Positions 37,097-45,950 of a DNA stretch of 64,000 nucleotides are shown here, piece after piece. Location of the stretch: positions 1-64,000 of the forward strand of contig JBGALL010000002.1 in the NCBI GenBank assembly GCA_044223895.1, written 5' to 3'. The stretch is from CAKZSU01 sp044223895 (GTDB lineage Bacteria > Patescibacteriota > Microgenomatia > UBA10105 > UBA927). The position numbers and the translations under genes are program-made. Below the pieces are notes generated by a model. It saw only the letters and a program-made list of their open reading frames with translations. It was not told the DNA's origin and made no database searches. Numbering within the stretch: position 1 is the first letter of the stretch; each line of letters opens with the position of its first letter.

Positions 37097-38938
37097 TTAG
37101 GGGCCATAATTATTTAACCATACAATATAATCCTTTCCGTCAACTTTCATATCTTCATTAAAATCTCCATCCGCGTAACCACTTGGATTAGTAATTCCAT
37201 AATGAATTACCCAGATAATATAGTCTTTTCCGTCAACCATACCATCATTATTTGCATCCCCATCCTTTTGAGTAGGTATATTCGTTGGCAAAGAGGTGCT
37301 TGTTGGAGAAATCGAATATTGTCCGCTATGAGTTAAAACAAATATATCCCCTCTAGGGCCAGTCGTAATTATTTTTCCATTACTTACAAACGTATAACGA
37401 TTTATTGATCCCTCTTCCGCTCCCAAAGACTCAGTTGCTCCCTGTTGAATCTCAGGATTTAGTATCATTTCTTTATTAAGATTTCCCTGATATATCCAAA
37501 ATCCATCTCCATAATAGCGATCATAAACAGTTAATCCTGTATTATAGTGTGTCTGTTTGTTGGGATTTTGAGGTTGTCCATTTAAGACAGCCCAATGTCT
37601 AACAATTTCTGGATTTCGAATTGTTGCTATGGGATTATTCATTGTATCCCCTTTTGAGTTACTCCTATCGGTTATTCTATGAGACTCTACGTTATTTGAC
37701 TGGTGATGAAATATGGTATTTCCAGCCATACTAATTGGATGTATTTCGTCTGCAATCATATTAGGATCGATTTGACCTTTAAATTGTATAAACCTAAAAT
37801 CTCCAGCCTTGTAACCACTTATTGATGTGTCATCCAATACCATTTCTCCCATGAATGCATCCCACCGTGAATCATATTGTGACTGACTATTTCTCCATGG
37901 CATATATGCAAATTGTTTACCACTTATCGTTTTTATTACAGGCGCTGCGGATATTGCATGGAATAATTGACCTGTATTCCCATTGCAGATGGGGCGATTG
38001 TCTGATCCATCTGGTTGAACATTAGGAAGGAATTTTTTATTTCCATTGTAAATGTCTAATGCAAAAAGGGTCTGCTTATCCGGATTTGATGTAAGGTAGT
38101 TTCGAATTTCAGTATTCGTATTTCCTCCATCATCAAAAGGATGGGGATTTCGCATTCGGATGAATAATACTCCTGGAATATCAGCTACAACTGGCCAACG
38201 ATAGTCATAGTTATAGAGTCCACAGTATTCCGTTGCGCTTCGAACAGTTGGTTTTGATTTCCAAACTAGCTGACCTGTAGATGAAATAGCATGGACATTG
38301 AGATCATCCGTACCGAAAAATATCCTATTTGTAGATGGTGAGAAAGATGCTGGAGTTGTTATTTCCGAACCTGCAGAATAGGTCCAGTCTTTTGTCATTG
38401 TAGAAGTATTTATTTTATGTACATTGCCCTGGATCGTTACAGCGAATACATATCCTGGTATAAGTAAAAGTGGTTTTACAATTGTATTACTTGTTGAAAA
38501 GATCCCTACTATTGCACCAGTCTGTCCATTTAACTTTACTACTTTTCCATCTAGTGTACTCGTAAATACCGATCCTGTTGATTGGTCAAATGCAGGCGTA
38601 CCTTCAACATCTCCTCCCATATAATGCCAAACCTGTTGACCTGATTGGAGATTTAGTGCGTATAGTCCGTTTATCCCTGCTGGTGCATAGAGATAGTTGC
38701 CTCCAGTAATGACATGAGCGTCTCTCAGCGGTGCATCATAAAAATTTGCGGTTGTATTTCCATTTGAGTCAGGTCCATTCCAGCTCCAGGCATAACTCCA
38801 CGGAAGTGCTGGATCTTCTGTAGTAAATCCCGTCCGTTGGCTATCATGGGCTTCCTGTGTCCAATCATCTGCAAAGACATAGCCGGGTGAAATAAATAGA
38901 TATAGTGCTAGCAGAATGAGATAAATTTTATCCATCAT
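37097..38938 (-). CDS. Secreted PQQ/WD40-like beta-propeller protein with C-terminal dockerin
   Basis: Signal peptide (1-23), then a PQQ-type propeller with repeats such as GLYALNLQSGQQVWHY, GKVVKLNGQTGAIVG and NVHAISSTGQLVWKS across residues 30-330. A second beta-rich stretch follows. Residues 552-613 hold two dockerin repeats (DANNDGMVDGKDYIIW and GDFNEDMKVDGKDYIVW). No catalytic residues are recognised, so a binding or structural role outside the cell is likely. It is divergent from the beta-helix dockerin gene, sharing a 49-base promoter region. Confidence 0.8.
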   Translation of the reverse strand: MMDKIYLILLALYLFISPGYVFADDWTQEAHDSQRTGFTTEDPALPWSYAWSWNGPDSNGNTTANFYDAPLRDAHVITGGNYLYAPAGINGLYALNLQSGQQVWHYMGGDVEGTPAFDQSTGSVFTSTLDGKVVKLNGQTGAIVGIFSTSNTIVKPLLLIPGYVFAVTIQGNVHKINTSTMTKDWTYSAGSEITTPASFSPSTNRIFFGTDDLNVHAISSTGQLVWKSKPTVRSATEYCGLYNYDYRWPVVADIPGVLFIRMRNPHPFDDGGNTNTEIRNYLTSNPDKQTLFALDIYNGNKKFLPNVQPDGSDNRPICNGNTGQLFHAISAAPVIKTISGKQFAYMPWRNSQSQYDSRWDAFMGEMVLDDTSISGYKAGDFRFIQFKGQIDPNMIADEIHPISMAGNTIFHHQSNNVESHRITDRSNSKGDTMNNPIATIRNPEIVRHWAVLNGQPQNPNKQTHYNTGLTVYDRYYGDGFWIYQGNLNKEMILNPEIQQGATESLGAEEGSINRYTFVSNGKIITTGPRGDIFVLTHSGQYSISPTSTSLPTNIPTQKDGDANNDGMVDGKDYIIWVIHYGITNPSGYADGDFNEDMKVDGKDYIVWLNNYGP

Positions 38939-38973
38939 TTTATTCTTACTTTAAGATATACAGTTTCCTCGCA

Positions 38974-38979
38974 TATAAT
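38974..38979 (+). promoter_or_regulatory. -10 box for the beta-helix gene
   Basis: TATAAT eight bases before the ATG at 38988, in the short divergent interval with the propeller gene; no Shine-Dalgarno. Confidence 0.5.
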
Positions 38980-38987
38980 CAATATGC

Positions 38988-40457
38988 ATGAGTAACTATA
39001 GAAAAATTCCACTAAGGTTAACACTTATTTTTATCCTTTTATTAATGTGTTTTAGTGGTAGAGTCAGTGCAGTATCATATTATGTTGATGATGTAGGTGG
39101 ATCTGATGTTAATATAGGCACGTCCATTAATTTTCCTATCAAATCAATAAGTAAGGTAAATTCTTTAGCTATTTCTCCGGGAGATGTGGTGTCTTTTAAA
39201 CGAGGTGGTTCTTGGAGTGGTACTATTGATACAGCCAGATCCGGTACCGATGGTAACCCTATTGTGTATACCGCATATGGAAATGGTTCTGCTCCTGTTT
39301 TAACTAACCCATGTTCCGGTTGTTATAGTAATGTGTTTGTAATACGAGGTAGTTGGATTGTGATTAAGGATCTGTACCTTAAGGATACCCATCACGCTGC
39401 AATTATCTTGCGGGCTGGTTCCTCAAATGTGACAATCTCAGATAATGAGATTTCAAATACTGGAATAGGCATTTTCCTCCAAACTTCAAATCATACCGTT
39501 TCCAGGAACACTATTCATGACTTGCAAATGGTTGTTAACAACACCAGTAACCCGGATGATGATTACGGTGCAAATGGAATTTGGTTAGAACATTCGGATA
39601 ATAATGAAATTTCTTATAATACTTGCAAAAATTGTAGGGCGCCAAGTTTTGATTATGGATTTGATGGAGGCTTTGTTGAATTTTGGACTGGGAATAATAA
39701 TAACAACATTCATCACAATTGGGTTGAAAATACAAATGGGTTTATTGAGATTGGAGGAAATGATCCAGGGGGTACAGTATCAAACAATACTATTTCCTAT
39801 AACGTTCTCTATAATAATTTGGGCTTTGGATGTCTTCACACAGATGGTAATTTTAGAGCTTCAGTTGATAACTTAATAATTGAGCATAATACAATTGTGA
39901 ATCTAAATGTTGATGGCTATCGAATGCTAGATTGTATGGCACCTACCCCAAGTATGATTACGTTTAGAAACAATATTGTCGTTTCTCCTATTCAAATAGC
40001 GAATAGTGGGAACTTTACCCGATCAAATAATCTCTATTACATGCTTAATGGTGCTTCAATAGGTTATTCCCTGAATTCTGGAGAAAAGATTGGAAATCCA
40101 CTTTTTGTGAATATTGATAACAAAGATTTTCGATTACAATCATCCAGTCCAGCAAGAGATTCTGGAATAAATTTAGGATACACCACTGATTTTGTTTCAA
40201 ATCGTGTTCCATCCGGCGTTTCTCCAGATATCGGTGCGTATGAATTCGGATATTCAACAGTCATCTCACCAACTAATACCTCAAATAAACCAGGAGATGC
40301 TAATTCAGATAATAAAGTAAATGGTCAAGACTATATTTTCTGGCTAAATCATTATGGAATAACTAACGCTATTGGATTTACAGATGGAGATTTTAATGGA
40401 GACAATAATGTAAATGGAAAAGATTATATTGTTTGGTTGAATAATTATGAAAACTAG
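38988..40457 (+). CDS. Secreted right-handed parallel beta-helix protein with C-terminal dockerin
   Basis: Signal peptide (1-28), then YYVDDVGGSDVNIGTSINFP, the classic opening of NosD/pectate-lyase-like beta-helix proteins. Helix rungs carry repeated NTI/NNI patterns (SDNEISNTGIGIFLQ, ISYNTCKNC, ISYNVLYNN). Residues about 430-489 carry two dockerin repeats (GDANSDNKVNGQDYIFW and GDFNGDNNVNGKDYIVW). Polysaccharide lyase or glycan-binding activity is likely from the fold but no catalytic residues are assigned. Confidence 0.82.
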   Translation: MSNYRKIPLRLTLIFILLLMCFSGRVSAVSYYVDDVGGSDVNIGTSINFPIKSISKVNSLAISPGDVVSFKRGGSWSGTIDTARSGTDGNPIVYTAYGNGSAPVLTNPCSGCYSNVFVIRGSWIVIKDLYLKDTHHAAIILRAGSSNVTISDNEISNTGIGIFLQTSNHTVSRNTIHDLQMVVNNTSNPDDDYGANGIWLEHSDNNEISYNTCKNCRAPSFDYGFDGGFVEFWTGNNNNNIHHNWVENTNGFIEIGGNDPGGTVSNNTISYNVLYNNLGFGCLHTDGNFRASVDNLIIEHNTIVNLNVDGYRMLDCMAPTPSMITFRNNIVVSPIQIANSGNFTRSNNLYYMLNGASIGYSLNSGEKIGNPLFVNIDNKDFRLQSSSPARDSGINLGYTTDFVSNRVPSGVSPDIGAYEFGYSTVISPTNTSNKPGDANSDNKVNGQDYIFWLNHYGITNAIGFTDGDFNGDNNVNGKDYIVWLNNYEN

Positions 40458-40499
40458 AATTAGTTGCAAACTACCGACTTTACTATCTAAGCTTTATTC

Positions 40500-42851
40500 A
40501 TGAATTTTATGAAGAAATATAATCTTTTTTTAGTTCTGATGATTTCCTTCTTTATTACTAGGCACCCCATTAAAATATTTGCGTTTTATACCAATATGCC
40601 TGCTTCGTTTGTGATAGGGCAAACTTCACTCAATCAAGGGAATGCAAATCAGGGAGGGAGTGCGTCGGGTAACACTGTTGCCAACCCATACAATGTGTTT
40701 TGTGCAGATTCAAAAATATTTATTGCAGACTATAGCAATAGTCGTGTTCTCATTTACAATCATATCCCAGAATCCAACAACGTTTCTGCCGATGTGGTCG
40801 TAGGTCAACAGAACATGACTACAAACTCTGTGAACCAAGGAGGTTCCGCAGCAGCTAATACTTTGCAAGGAGTAGACATGGCAATATCTGATGGAAACAA
40901 GATGTATATTGCTGATCCGCAAAATCACAGAGTATTAATTTATAATTCCATTCCTGAGACAAATAACGCATCAGCAGATGTTGTTGTGGGGCAAACTACC
41001 TTTTCTGGTGCTTCTATTGATCAGGGCGGGTCCGCAAGTGCCAATACACTCCATTTTCCACAGGGGGTTTGGGTTGATAATAATAAATTATTCATTGCAG
41101 ACGCTTTTAATCATCGTGTCTTAATCTATAACTCAATTCCAACAAGTAACAATGCGTCTGCTGATGTTGTTATCGGTCAAGCAGATATGACTAGTGAAAG
41201 TGCTAATCAAGGAGGTTCTGCTGATGCAAATACATTGAATTTTCCTACTAATGTTATTGTTTACAATGGTAAGCTTATTATATCTGATACTTCCAATAAC
41301 AGAGTACTGATATACAACTCAATTCCAACAACAAATAATGCCCCAGCAGATATTGTCGTAGGGCAACAATCGTTTACACAAACAAGTGCTAATCAAGGCG
41401 GTAGTGTGGCATTAAATACGTTAGTAGGTCCAAGGCATGCATGGATTGGAGATGGACGGTTATTTATTCCTGAAGAATCAGGAAGTGGCAGTAATCGGGT
41501 ATTAGTTTATAACTCTATACCGAATCAGAATAATGCTCCAGCCGATATCATTATTGGACAAAGCAATGGAACATCGAGTGCTGCCAATCAAGGTAATAGT
41601 AGTCCATTAGCGAATACTCTTCGGCGTCCGGCCGGTGGAACATTTTGTAATAACACCTTATTTATTGCGGATAGAATTAATTCTAGAATTTTATTGTATA
41701 AAAATGTTTTTAATGGTGTAACTATATACTCAGGATTTGAGTCCGGTATGGATTCAACTATGAGGATGAGGGGTTATAGCATAGCTCCTGATCCTCTAGG
41801 ACTCCAAAGAGTCGAATATTCTATTAATGGGAGTTCCTGGAACGGCTCAAATCCAGCTGATGGAGTTTTTGATCAACAAGGAGAGAACTTTTATATTGAT
41901 TTTAATCCGAATGTTAATCGACCTAGCGGCGCAGAGGGTTTCACCATTCGTGTCAGACAAACACACGGAAACGACATAGATCTGGGGATTAGTGCTCTCT
42001 ATTTTGAACCATTTAGATTGCTGGCACCTCAAAACCAATCGTCTTCTAAATCATTACCTACTTTTTCATTTATGATCAATTCATTTCGATATGAAGACAT
42101 AAAACAGGGTGTGTCTTCGTTCCGTATTATGCTGAAAAAGTCAGAGAATAATTTCGAACAGTATATCGAAAACATACCTGTTGACTATGAGCAGGTTAGG
42201 TATTCTGGAGATAATTTACAAAAAAGTGAAATACGCTCAAAAGATGGTATATATGAAGATAAATATAAAACAGTAACGTATTCAGGAAACAACTCTGTTT
42301 ATACCATTATTCCAAAAGCTATAAATTCTTTAGGACAATATTCTGATAAATACAGGGAGGACGGAGGTAAGATTTTGTCTGACGGGACATATGAATGGAA
42401 AGTGCAAGCGCTCCTGAATTCTGGAGCGATTCAGGAAACTGAGACAAGAAAATTCTATGTTGGTACGAAACGGCCTGTATTTATAAACGGTCAATACTTT
42501 CCTTTAACTATATTATCTATTACTGGACTAGGAAATAAGATACTAAGCACTGATTATCCTGAAGGGATTCAATCATCCTATACTACTTGGACGACAACGC
42601 CAATATTCTATGGTTTAGCCTGGGTCGGTAGTACGGTGTCTTTGCGATTTACAGAACAACAATGTGTTTCCAATTGTGAATCATTCTTTACTACAATTGT
42701 AAATAATCAATCACGTTTTGGAATTCGTATACCGCCAAAGTTTTTAAAACCTTCGAAAAAATACAAGGTAGAGCTTTCAGTTGTGTATAATGACCTAAAT
42801 AATTCTCTGCCAGATTTTTTATTACATATACTTCCGAATAAGATTCAGTGA
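40500..42851 (+). CDS. Secreted six-module NHL-like beta-propeller protein
   Basis: Signal peptide (about 4-27), then six near-identical modules of about 56-60 residues (residues 35-400). Each has a VVVGQ strand, NQGGSAxANTL, a KLFIAD strand, and NHRVLIYNSIP. The repeat count and strand pattern fit a six-bladed NHL-type propeller. The C-terminal 380 residues form two or three Ig-like domains. It has no dockerin although both neighbours do. It is 42 bases after the beta-helix gene and may share its transcript. A binding or adhesion role is inferred. Confidence 0.78.
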   Translation: MNFMKKYNLFLVLMISFFITRHPIKIFAFYTNMPASFVIGQTSLNQGNANQGGSASGNTVANPYNVFCADSKIFIADYSNSRVLIYNHIPESNNVSADVVVGQQNMTTNSVNQGGSAAANTLQGVDMAISDGNKMYIADPQNHRVLIYNSIPETNNASADVVVGQTTFSGASIDQGGSASANTLHFPQGVWVDNNKLFIADAFNHRVLIYNSIPTSNNASADVVIGQADMTSESANQGGSADANTLNFPTNVIVYNGKLIISDTSNNRVLIYNSIPTTNNAPADIVVGQQSFTQTSANQGGSVALNTLVGPRHAWIGDGRLFIPEESGSGSNRVLVYNSIPNQNNAPADIIIGQSNGTSSAANQGNSSPLANTLRRPAGGTFCNNTLFIADRINSRILLYKNVFNGVTIYSGFESGMDSTMRMRGYSIAPDPLGLQRVEYSINGSSWNGSNPADGVFDQQGENFYIDFNPNVNRPSGAEGFTIRVRQTHGNDIDLGISALYFEPFRLLAPQNQSSSKSLPTFSFMINSFRYEDIKQGVSSFRIMLKKSENNFEQYIENIPVDYEQVRYSGDNLQKSEIRSKDGIYEDKYKTVTYSGNNSVYTIIPKAINSLGQYSDKYREDGGKILSDGTYEWKVQALLNSGAIQETETRKFYVGTKRPVFINGQYFPLTILSITGLGNKILSTDYPEGIQSSYTTWTTTPIFYGLAWVGSTVSLRFTEQQCVSNCESFFTTIVNNQSRFGIRIPPKFLKPSKKYKVELSVVYNDLNNSLPDFLLHILPNKIQ

Positions 42852-42905
42852 ATCTTGCATTAAGAATCTACGTTTCAACCAATTTTGTTTTAAATCATCT
42901 CTCAC

Positions 42906-42940
42906 TTTTTATGACTATTTGAGTGAAATATGCGAAGATA
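42906..42940 (+). repeat. 35-bp direct repeat, copy 2
   Basis: Second copy of the element at 36991-37025 (four mismatches). It lies 54 bases after the stop of the six-module propeller gene. Confidence 0.7.
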
Positions 42941-42968
42941 AATAAAATAGCATGAGTATTTTTATCAA

Positions 42969-43427
42969 CTAATTTATTTCATTTATATCAACGCTAATAT
43001 ATTTGCGGCCCCCATTTTCTGTCTCGATATTTACATTAGACGGGTGACAAATTTTATTAATACATTGATTTTTTAGGGGTGAAGAATCAAGATTAACAAA
43101 ATGTCCATCAATTTTAATAGATTTATCCATAAATGGCTCTAAATCAAGCTTACTTGTTTTAATTGGATAATATCCCTCTCTGTTTAAGTATTTATAATGT
43201 AGTACGAAAGTATTATCGATCTTTATGATTGTAAAAATTGCATCTGGATTATCGAGAAATGGACCCCATGGAGGGTTATTATCACAACCACTATGAGCTG
43301 GATAAAATTTACATATTGCTGCACTAACTAGTATTAATGGGGAAAAAAAGTTTAAGTAAATCTTGGTAGAAAAGAAAATATATATACCAACCAGTAGAAA
43401 AGAAAGTAGAAATATTTTATATTTCAT
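42969..43427 (-). CDS. Membrane-anchored hypothetical protein, 152 aa
   Basis: N-terminal hydrophobic stretch (about residues 4-40), then an extracytoplasmic beta-rich domain with four Cys (CKFYPAHSGC near residue 38, and CINKIC near 120) that may form disulfides. No family recognised. AT-rich like its surroundings. It ends close to the second direct-repeat copy. Confidence 0.55.
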   Translation of the reverse strand: MKYKIFLLSFLLVGIYIFFSTKIYLNFFSPLILVSAAICKFYPAHSGCDNNPPWGPFLDNPDAIFTIIKIDNTFVLHYKYLNREGYYPIKTSKLDLEPFMDKSIKIDGHFVNLDSSPLKNQCINKICHPSNVNIETENGGRKYISVDINEIN

Positions 43428-43543
43428 ATCTTTGATTTTAACATAGTATGTAATTATTCAGTCTTATAAGTATCTCTACGTTTTTAACTATCCAGAAAAT
43501 ATCAAAAAATTTGTAATGTCATCAGAATGGTGGGAATTAAAGT

Positions 43544-43873
43544 TTATCTGATAAATCTAGATATACTGAGGTAAATAGACTGTAACCATAAAAATGGCCA
43601 GAGTAATACATCGAGTATAAATTCATCCACTGGGGTGTTATTCATAGTATTTATATAATCAGGTGAATAGCCATTTGGATTAAATTTATAACTGTAAAAT
43701 AACCATAATCCAATAATGATTTCTATAGCAGATGCAGCTAAAAATGAAATTATGATATTTTTAAGTTTGTTTTTTATATTAAACTTTTTTGAGGTAATTT
43801 TATGAATGATGTACGTAAAAAAAACAATAAAAATAATTGTGGGGATATATAAAAATACCTCTAAAAAATTCAT
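43544..43873 (-). CDS. Small membrane protein, 109 aa
   Basis: Three hydrophobic helices (about residues 5-25, 38-62 and 86-106). Family not recognised. A TATAAT box lies six bases before the ATG at 43873. It is the last gene before the inverted repeat and hairpin that precede the secretion/metal block. Confidence 0.55.
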   Translation of the reverse strand: MNFLEVFLYIPTIIFIVFFTYIIHKITSKKFNIKNKLKNIIISFLAASAIEIIIGLWLFYSYKFNPNGYSPDYINTMNNTPVDEFILDVLLWPFLWLQSIYLSISRFIR

Positions 43874-43879
43874 GGATAC

Positions 43880-43885
43880 ATTATA
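43880..43885 (-). promoter_or_regulatory. -10 box for the 109-aa membrane protein
   Basis: TATAAT on the minus strand, six bases before the ATG at 43873. Confidence 0.45.
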
Positions 43886-44037
43886 CCTAGACGGCTAAGT
43901 TGGTTCGAATCTCATCTAGGGTCTAACAATATTTGAGGCTAGAGATGGAACACTTGTTTGCACTATTGAATTTAATTTTAGATTTATCTAGAGCTCAAAG
44001 GTAGATTATATATGATTCTTAGAATGTGTGGGGTGGC

Positions 44038-44106
44038 TGACGGGATTACCTTCGACTCATCTTCGACAAGCTCAGATTCGCTCAGGGTAAACTTCTCATC
44101 CCGTCA
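44038..44106. repeat. Inverted-repeat element, 69 bp
   Basis: Perfect 9-bp arms, TGACGGGAT (44038-44046) and ATCCCGTCA (44098-44106), enclose TTCGACAAGCTCAG, a short palindromic motif seen in many environmental bacterial genomes as a dispersed element. It directly precedes a strong hairpin and lies in the 361-base gene-free interval 43874-44234 that separates the chromosomal-style region from the secretion/metal block. Confidence 0.6.
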
Positions 44107-44110
44107 CAAA

Positions 44111-44144
44111 AAAAAGACAAGCTTATAAATAAACTTGTCTTTTT
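44111..44144. terminator. Bidirectional hairpin terminator
   Basis: A perfect 11-bp stem AAAAAGACAAG / CTTGTCTTTTT with a 12-base AT-rich loop. T-runs on either strand make it functional in both directions. It insulates the region before the PLD gene. Confidence 0.75.
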
Positions 44145-44234
44145 CTGGGGTCCCTGATGCAACACAGTTTGAACCACTTTTAGCTCACTTTGAACAGTTG
44201 CGCCTCATTTATGAGGCCAAAGAGGAGGAAGAAA

Positions 44235-44675
44235 ATGACTAATTCCTCTCTTTTTGACGAGACCACTTTCTACCCACAGTTTACCAGAGATTTACTTCGC
44301 TGTACTAGCGAAGTCGTAATTGAATCTCCATTCATAACAGCAGAAAGAATGAAAATGCTATTTCCTATTTTTAGAGAACTTATCAAACGAAACGTAAAGG
44401 TATTTATTTTTACCCGTGACCCAAGGGAACATTCAGATGGGTACGAGTATCAATCAGAAGCAGAAATTCAAAGATTTGAGGAGATAGGAGTACAAGTCTT
44501 TCTCTGTACTGGAAATCATCATCGTAAACTGGCAATGCTTGACCGGGAAATTCTTTGGGAAGGGTCATTAAACATTCTTTCTCAGGTTAAAAGTCGCGAA
44601 ATTATGAGAAGAATTGACGATAGAGTGACAACCCAGGAAATGTTTGATTTTCTGAAGTTTAGCCGGTTTATTTAA
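44235..44675 (+). CDS. Single-domain phospholipase-D-like (HKD) protein
   Basis: From the ATG at 44235 (AGGAGG at 44223-44228, six bases upstream) the protein has 146 residues. It carries one HKD motif, HRKLAMLD near residue 97, followed by EGSLNILS, the GSxN block of PLD enzymes. The opening VVIESPFITAERM is the usual first strand. One domain means it should work as a dimer; nuclease or phosphodiesterase action is expected. It is the first gene of the right-hand block. Confidence 0.75.
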   Translation: MTNSSLFDETTFYPQFTRDLLRCTSEVVIESPFITAERMKMLFPIFRELIKRNVKVFIFTRDPREHSDGYEYQSEAEIQRFEEIGVQVFLCTGNHHRKLAMLDREILWEGSLNILSQVKSREIMRRIDDRVTTQEMFDFLKFSRFI

Positions 44676-44721
44676 GAATTTTGGCTGATTCGTGGTACAC
44701 TTGCAGAAATAAAGGGAATAT

Positions 44722-44976
44722 ATGAGCAAAACACCAACAGAAGAAGATATTCAAAAAGTACTTAAAATACTACAGGAAACCCAGCCGGAGAAAGCAACCC
44801 GTGAGTATGCCATAAAAACTATCGAAAGCATGAAGTCTATGGCCAGTATGATGGTGGATAGAATTGATGAAGATTTGAAATCAGGCAAAGTTAAGATTAA
44901 TGAAAAAGGTGAAGTTACGCGGGACGGTAAAGTGATCTCCGAATCCCCTAAAAGGGCAAAATCTCAGAAGACTTAA
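44722..44976 (+). CDS. Small helical hypothetical protein, 84 aa
   Basis: Soluble, charged, helical, with a Met-rich centre (SMKSMASMMVDRI) and a Lys-rich tail. No family recognised. A weak AAGGGA precedes the ATG. Its last 29 bases overlap the convergent XRE regulator gene. It may be co-transcribed with the PLD gene. Confidence 0.55.
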   Translation: MSKTPTEEDIQKVLKILQETQPEKATREYAIKTIESMKSMASMMVDRIDEDLKSGKVKINEKGEVTRDGKVISESPKRAKSQKT

Positions 44977-45163
44977 TTTTTAAAGCTTTTACGATTTTTT
45001 CAAGAATTTCAAAGGTAAAGTTTTCTTCTCCCCTCTCGATCCGGGCAAAATAATTAACATGAATTTCTGCCCTGTCAGCCACTTGTTTTTGAGTAAGTCC
45101 TTGCTTTTCTCGAGCTTTCTTTAGCTGTTCTCCAAAGGCTTTTTGTGTTTTTGAAGTACCCAT
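44948..45163 (-). CDS. XRE-family helix-turn-helix regulator
   Basis: A 71-residue Cro/CI-type DNA-binding domain: QLKKAREKQGLTQKQVADRA holds helices 1-2 and IHVNYFARIERGEENFT holds the recognition helix. It has its own TATAAT box in the 12-base interval after the upstream gene. It is encoded after an AbiEii-type protein and a DUF5677-like protein and is a candidate regulator of that pair. Confidence 0.85.
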   Translation of the reverse strand: MGTSKTQKAFGEQLKKAREKQGLTQKQVADRAEIHVNYFARIERGEENFTFEILEKIVKALKIKSSEILPF

Positions 45164-45169
45164 ATATTT

Positions 45170-45175
45170 ATTATA
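45170..45175 (-). promoter_or_regulatory. -10 box for the XRE regulator
   Basis: TATAAT on the minus strand, six bases before the ATG at 45163. It lets the regulator be made independently of the upstream genes. Confidence 0.5.
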
Positions 45176-45940
45176 CTATTTCTGATTAGCCTCTCCTATG
45201 AGATGAGCATTTAACCACTCTTTCCATACTTCTTCGACTTCACCCTTTATTTTCCCAGTGACCCCTGCTTCTTCTGTAAGTTCCCCAGCTATTTTTGTTA
45301 CTGTGATTGCAACAACAATTAAGCTAAGCGAAAGATCACTTGTACCGGTAAATTGATAAAGATCGTTGTGAAGGAAGTTGAATATATCTGTGGGTGAAAA
45401 ATGATTTTTGTAATTACCAGCTATATATGTTTGCGAAAGAGTTTTAAACTCTTCTGCTTTAATCACGTTATTAGCAAGCAGTTCTTGAATCATTCCCTCA
45501 ATTCCCACCCCAGACCATCGTTGTCGTTCCTTTAGTTTTTTTGGCAATTTTTCATAATCGTCAGTGATCTCTCGAATGAATTTGGGATCCATTTTTGCCT
45601 CAGAAGCTTGTAAATACTGAAGATCCCTGTATGTCTCTACAGCCTTGAAATCAACAAACTGCTTGGAGTATTTTTCTTTCCCCTTCAGCTTTATGTATTC
45701 AATATTAATCAGATCTTCAAAAACTCTTCTGCTTAAATCCATGCTTGGATCTCCAAAAGCAACCCTATCATCATCGTCACCATCAGCGAGATGCATGATT
45801 GTATATAGGGTTAAATAATCCCGTCGTAAAGTCCCCAATATTATTGTGGAAAATAACGATGGCTGATTTATCTTTGTGATTAGTGGGTGTATCACCCGTA
45901 GTGTTTTTTCTGCTAGTTGTTTTGCTTCTGTCAGATTCAT
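45176..45940 (-). CDS. DUF5677-like protein
   Basis: A soluble helical protein of 254 residues. The segment LSRRVFEDLINIEYIKLK resembles the R-x3-E-x3-N/Y signature of DUF5677 proteins, which are often found in toxin-antitoxin or abortive-infection loci. The C-terminal half contains a hydrophobic helix (LSLSLIVVAITVTKIAGEL). It is 10 bases downstream of the AbiEii-like gene, so the two are translationally linked. Confidence 0.55.
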   Translation of the reverse strand: MNLTEAKQLAEKTLRVIHPLITKINQPSLFSTIILGTLRRDYLTLYTIMHLADGDDDDRVAFGDPSMDLSRRVFEDLINIEYIKLKGKEKYSKQFVDFKAVETYRDLQYLQASEAKMDPKFIREITDDYEKLPKKLKERQRWSGVGIEGMIQELLANNVIKAEEFKTLSQTYIAGNYKNHFSPTDIFNFLHNDLYQFTGTSDLSLSLIVVAITVTKIAGELTEEAGVTGKIKGEVEEVWKEWLNAHLIGEANQK

Positions 45941-45950
45941 AATTTAATTC

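Noticed and set aside
43886..43926. tRNA gene
   Set aside because: Only a GGTTCGAATC T-arm-like motif and a short outer hairpin are present; no anticodon or D arm, and the T-stem pairs poorly. Part of the stretch is the promoter region of the 109-aa gene.
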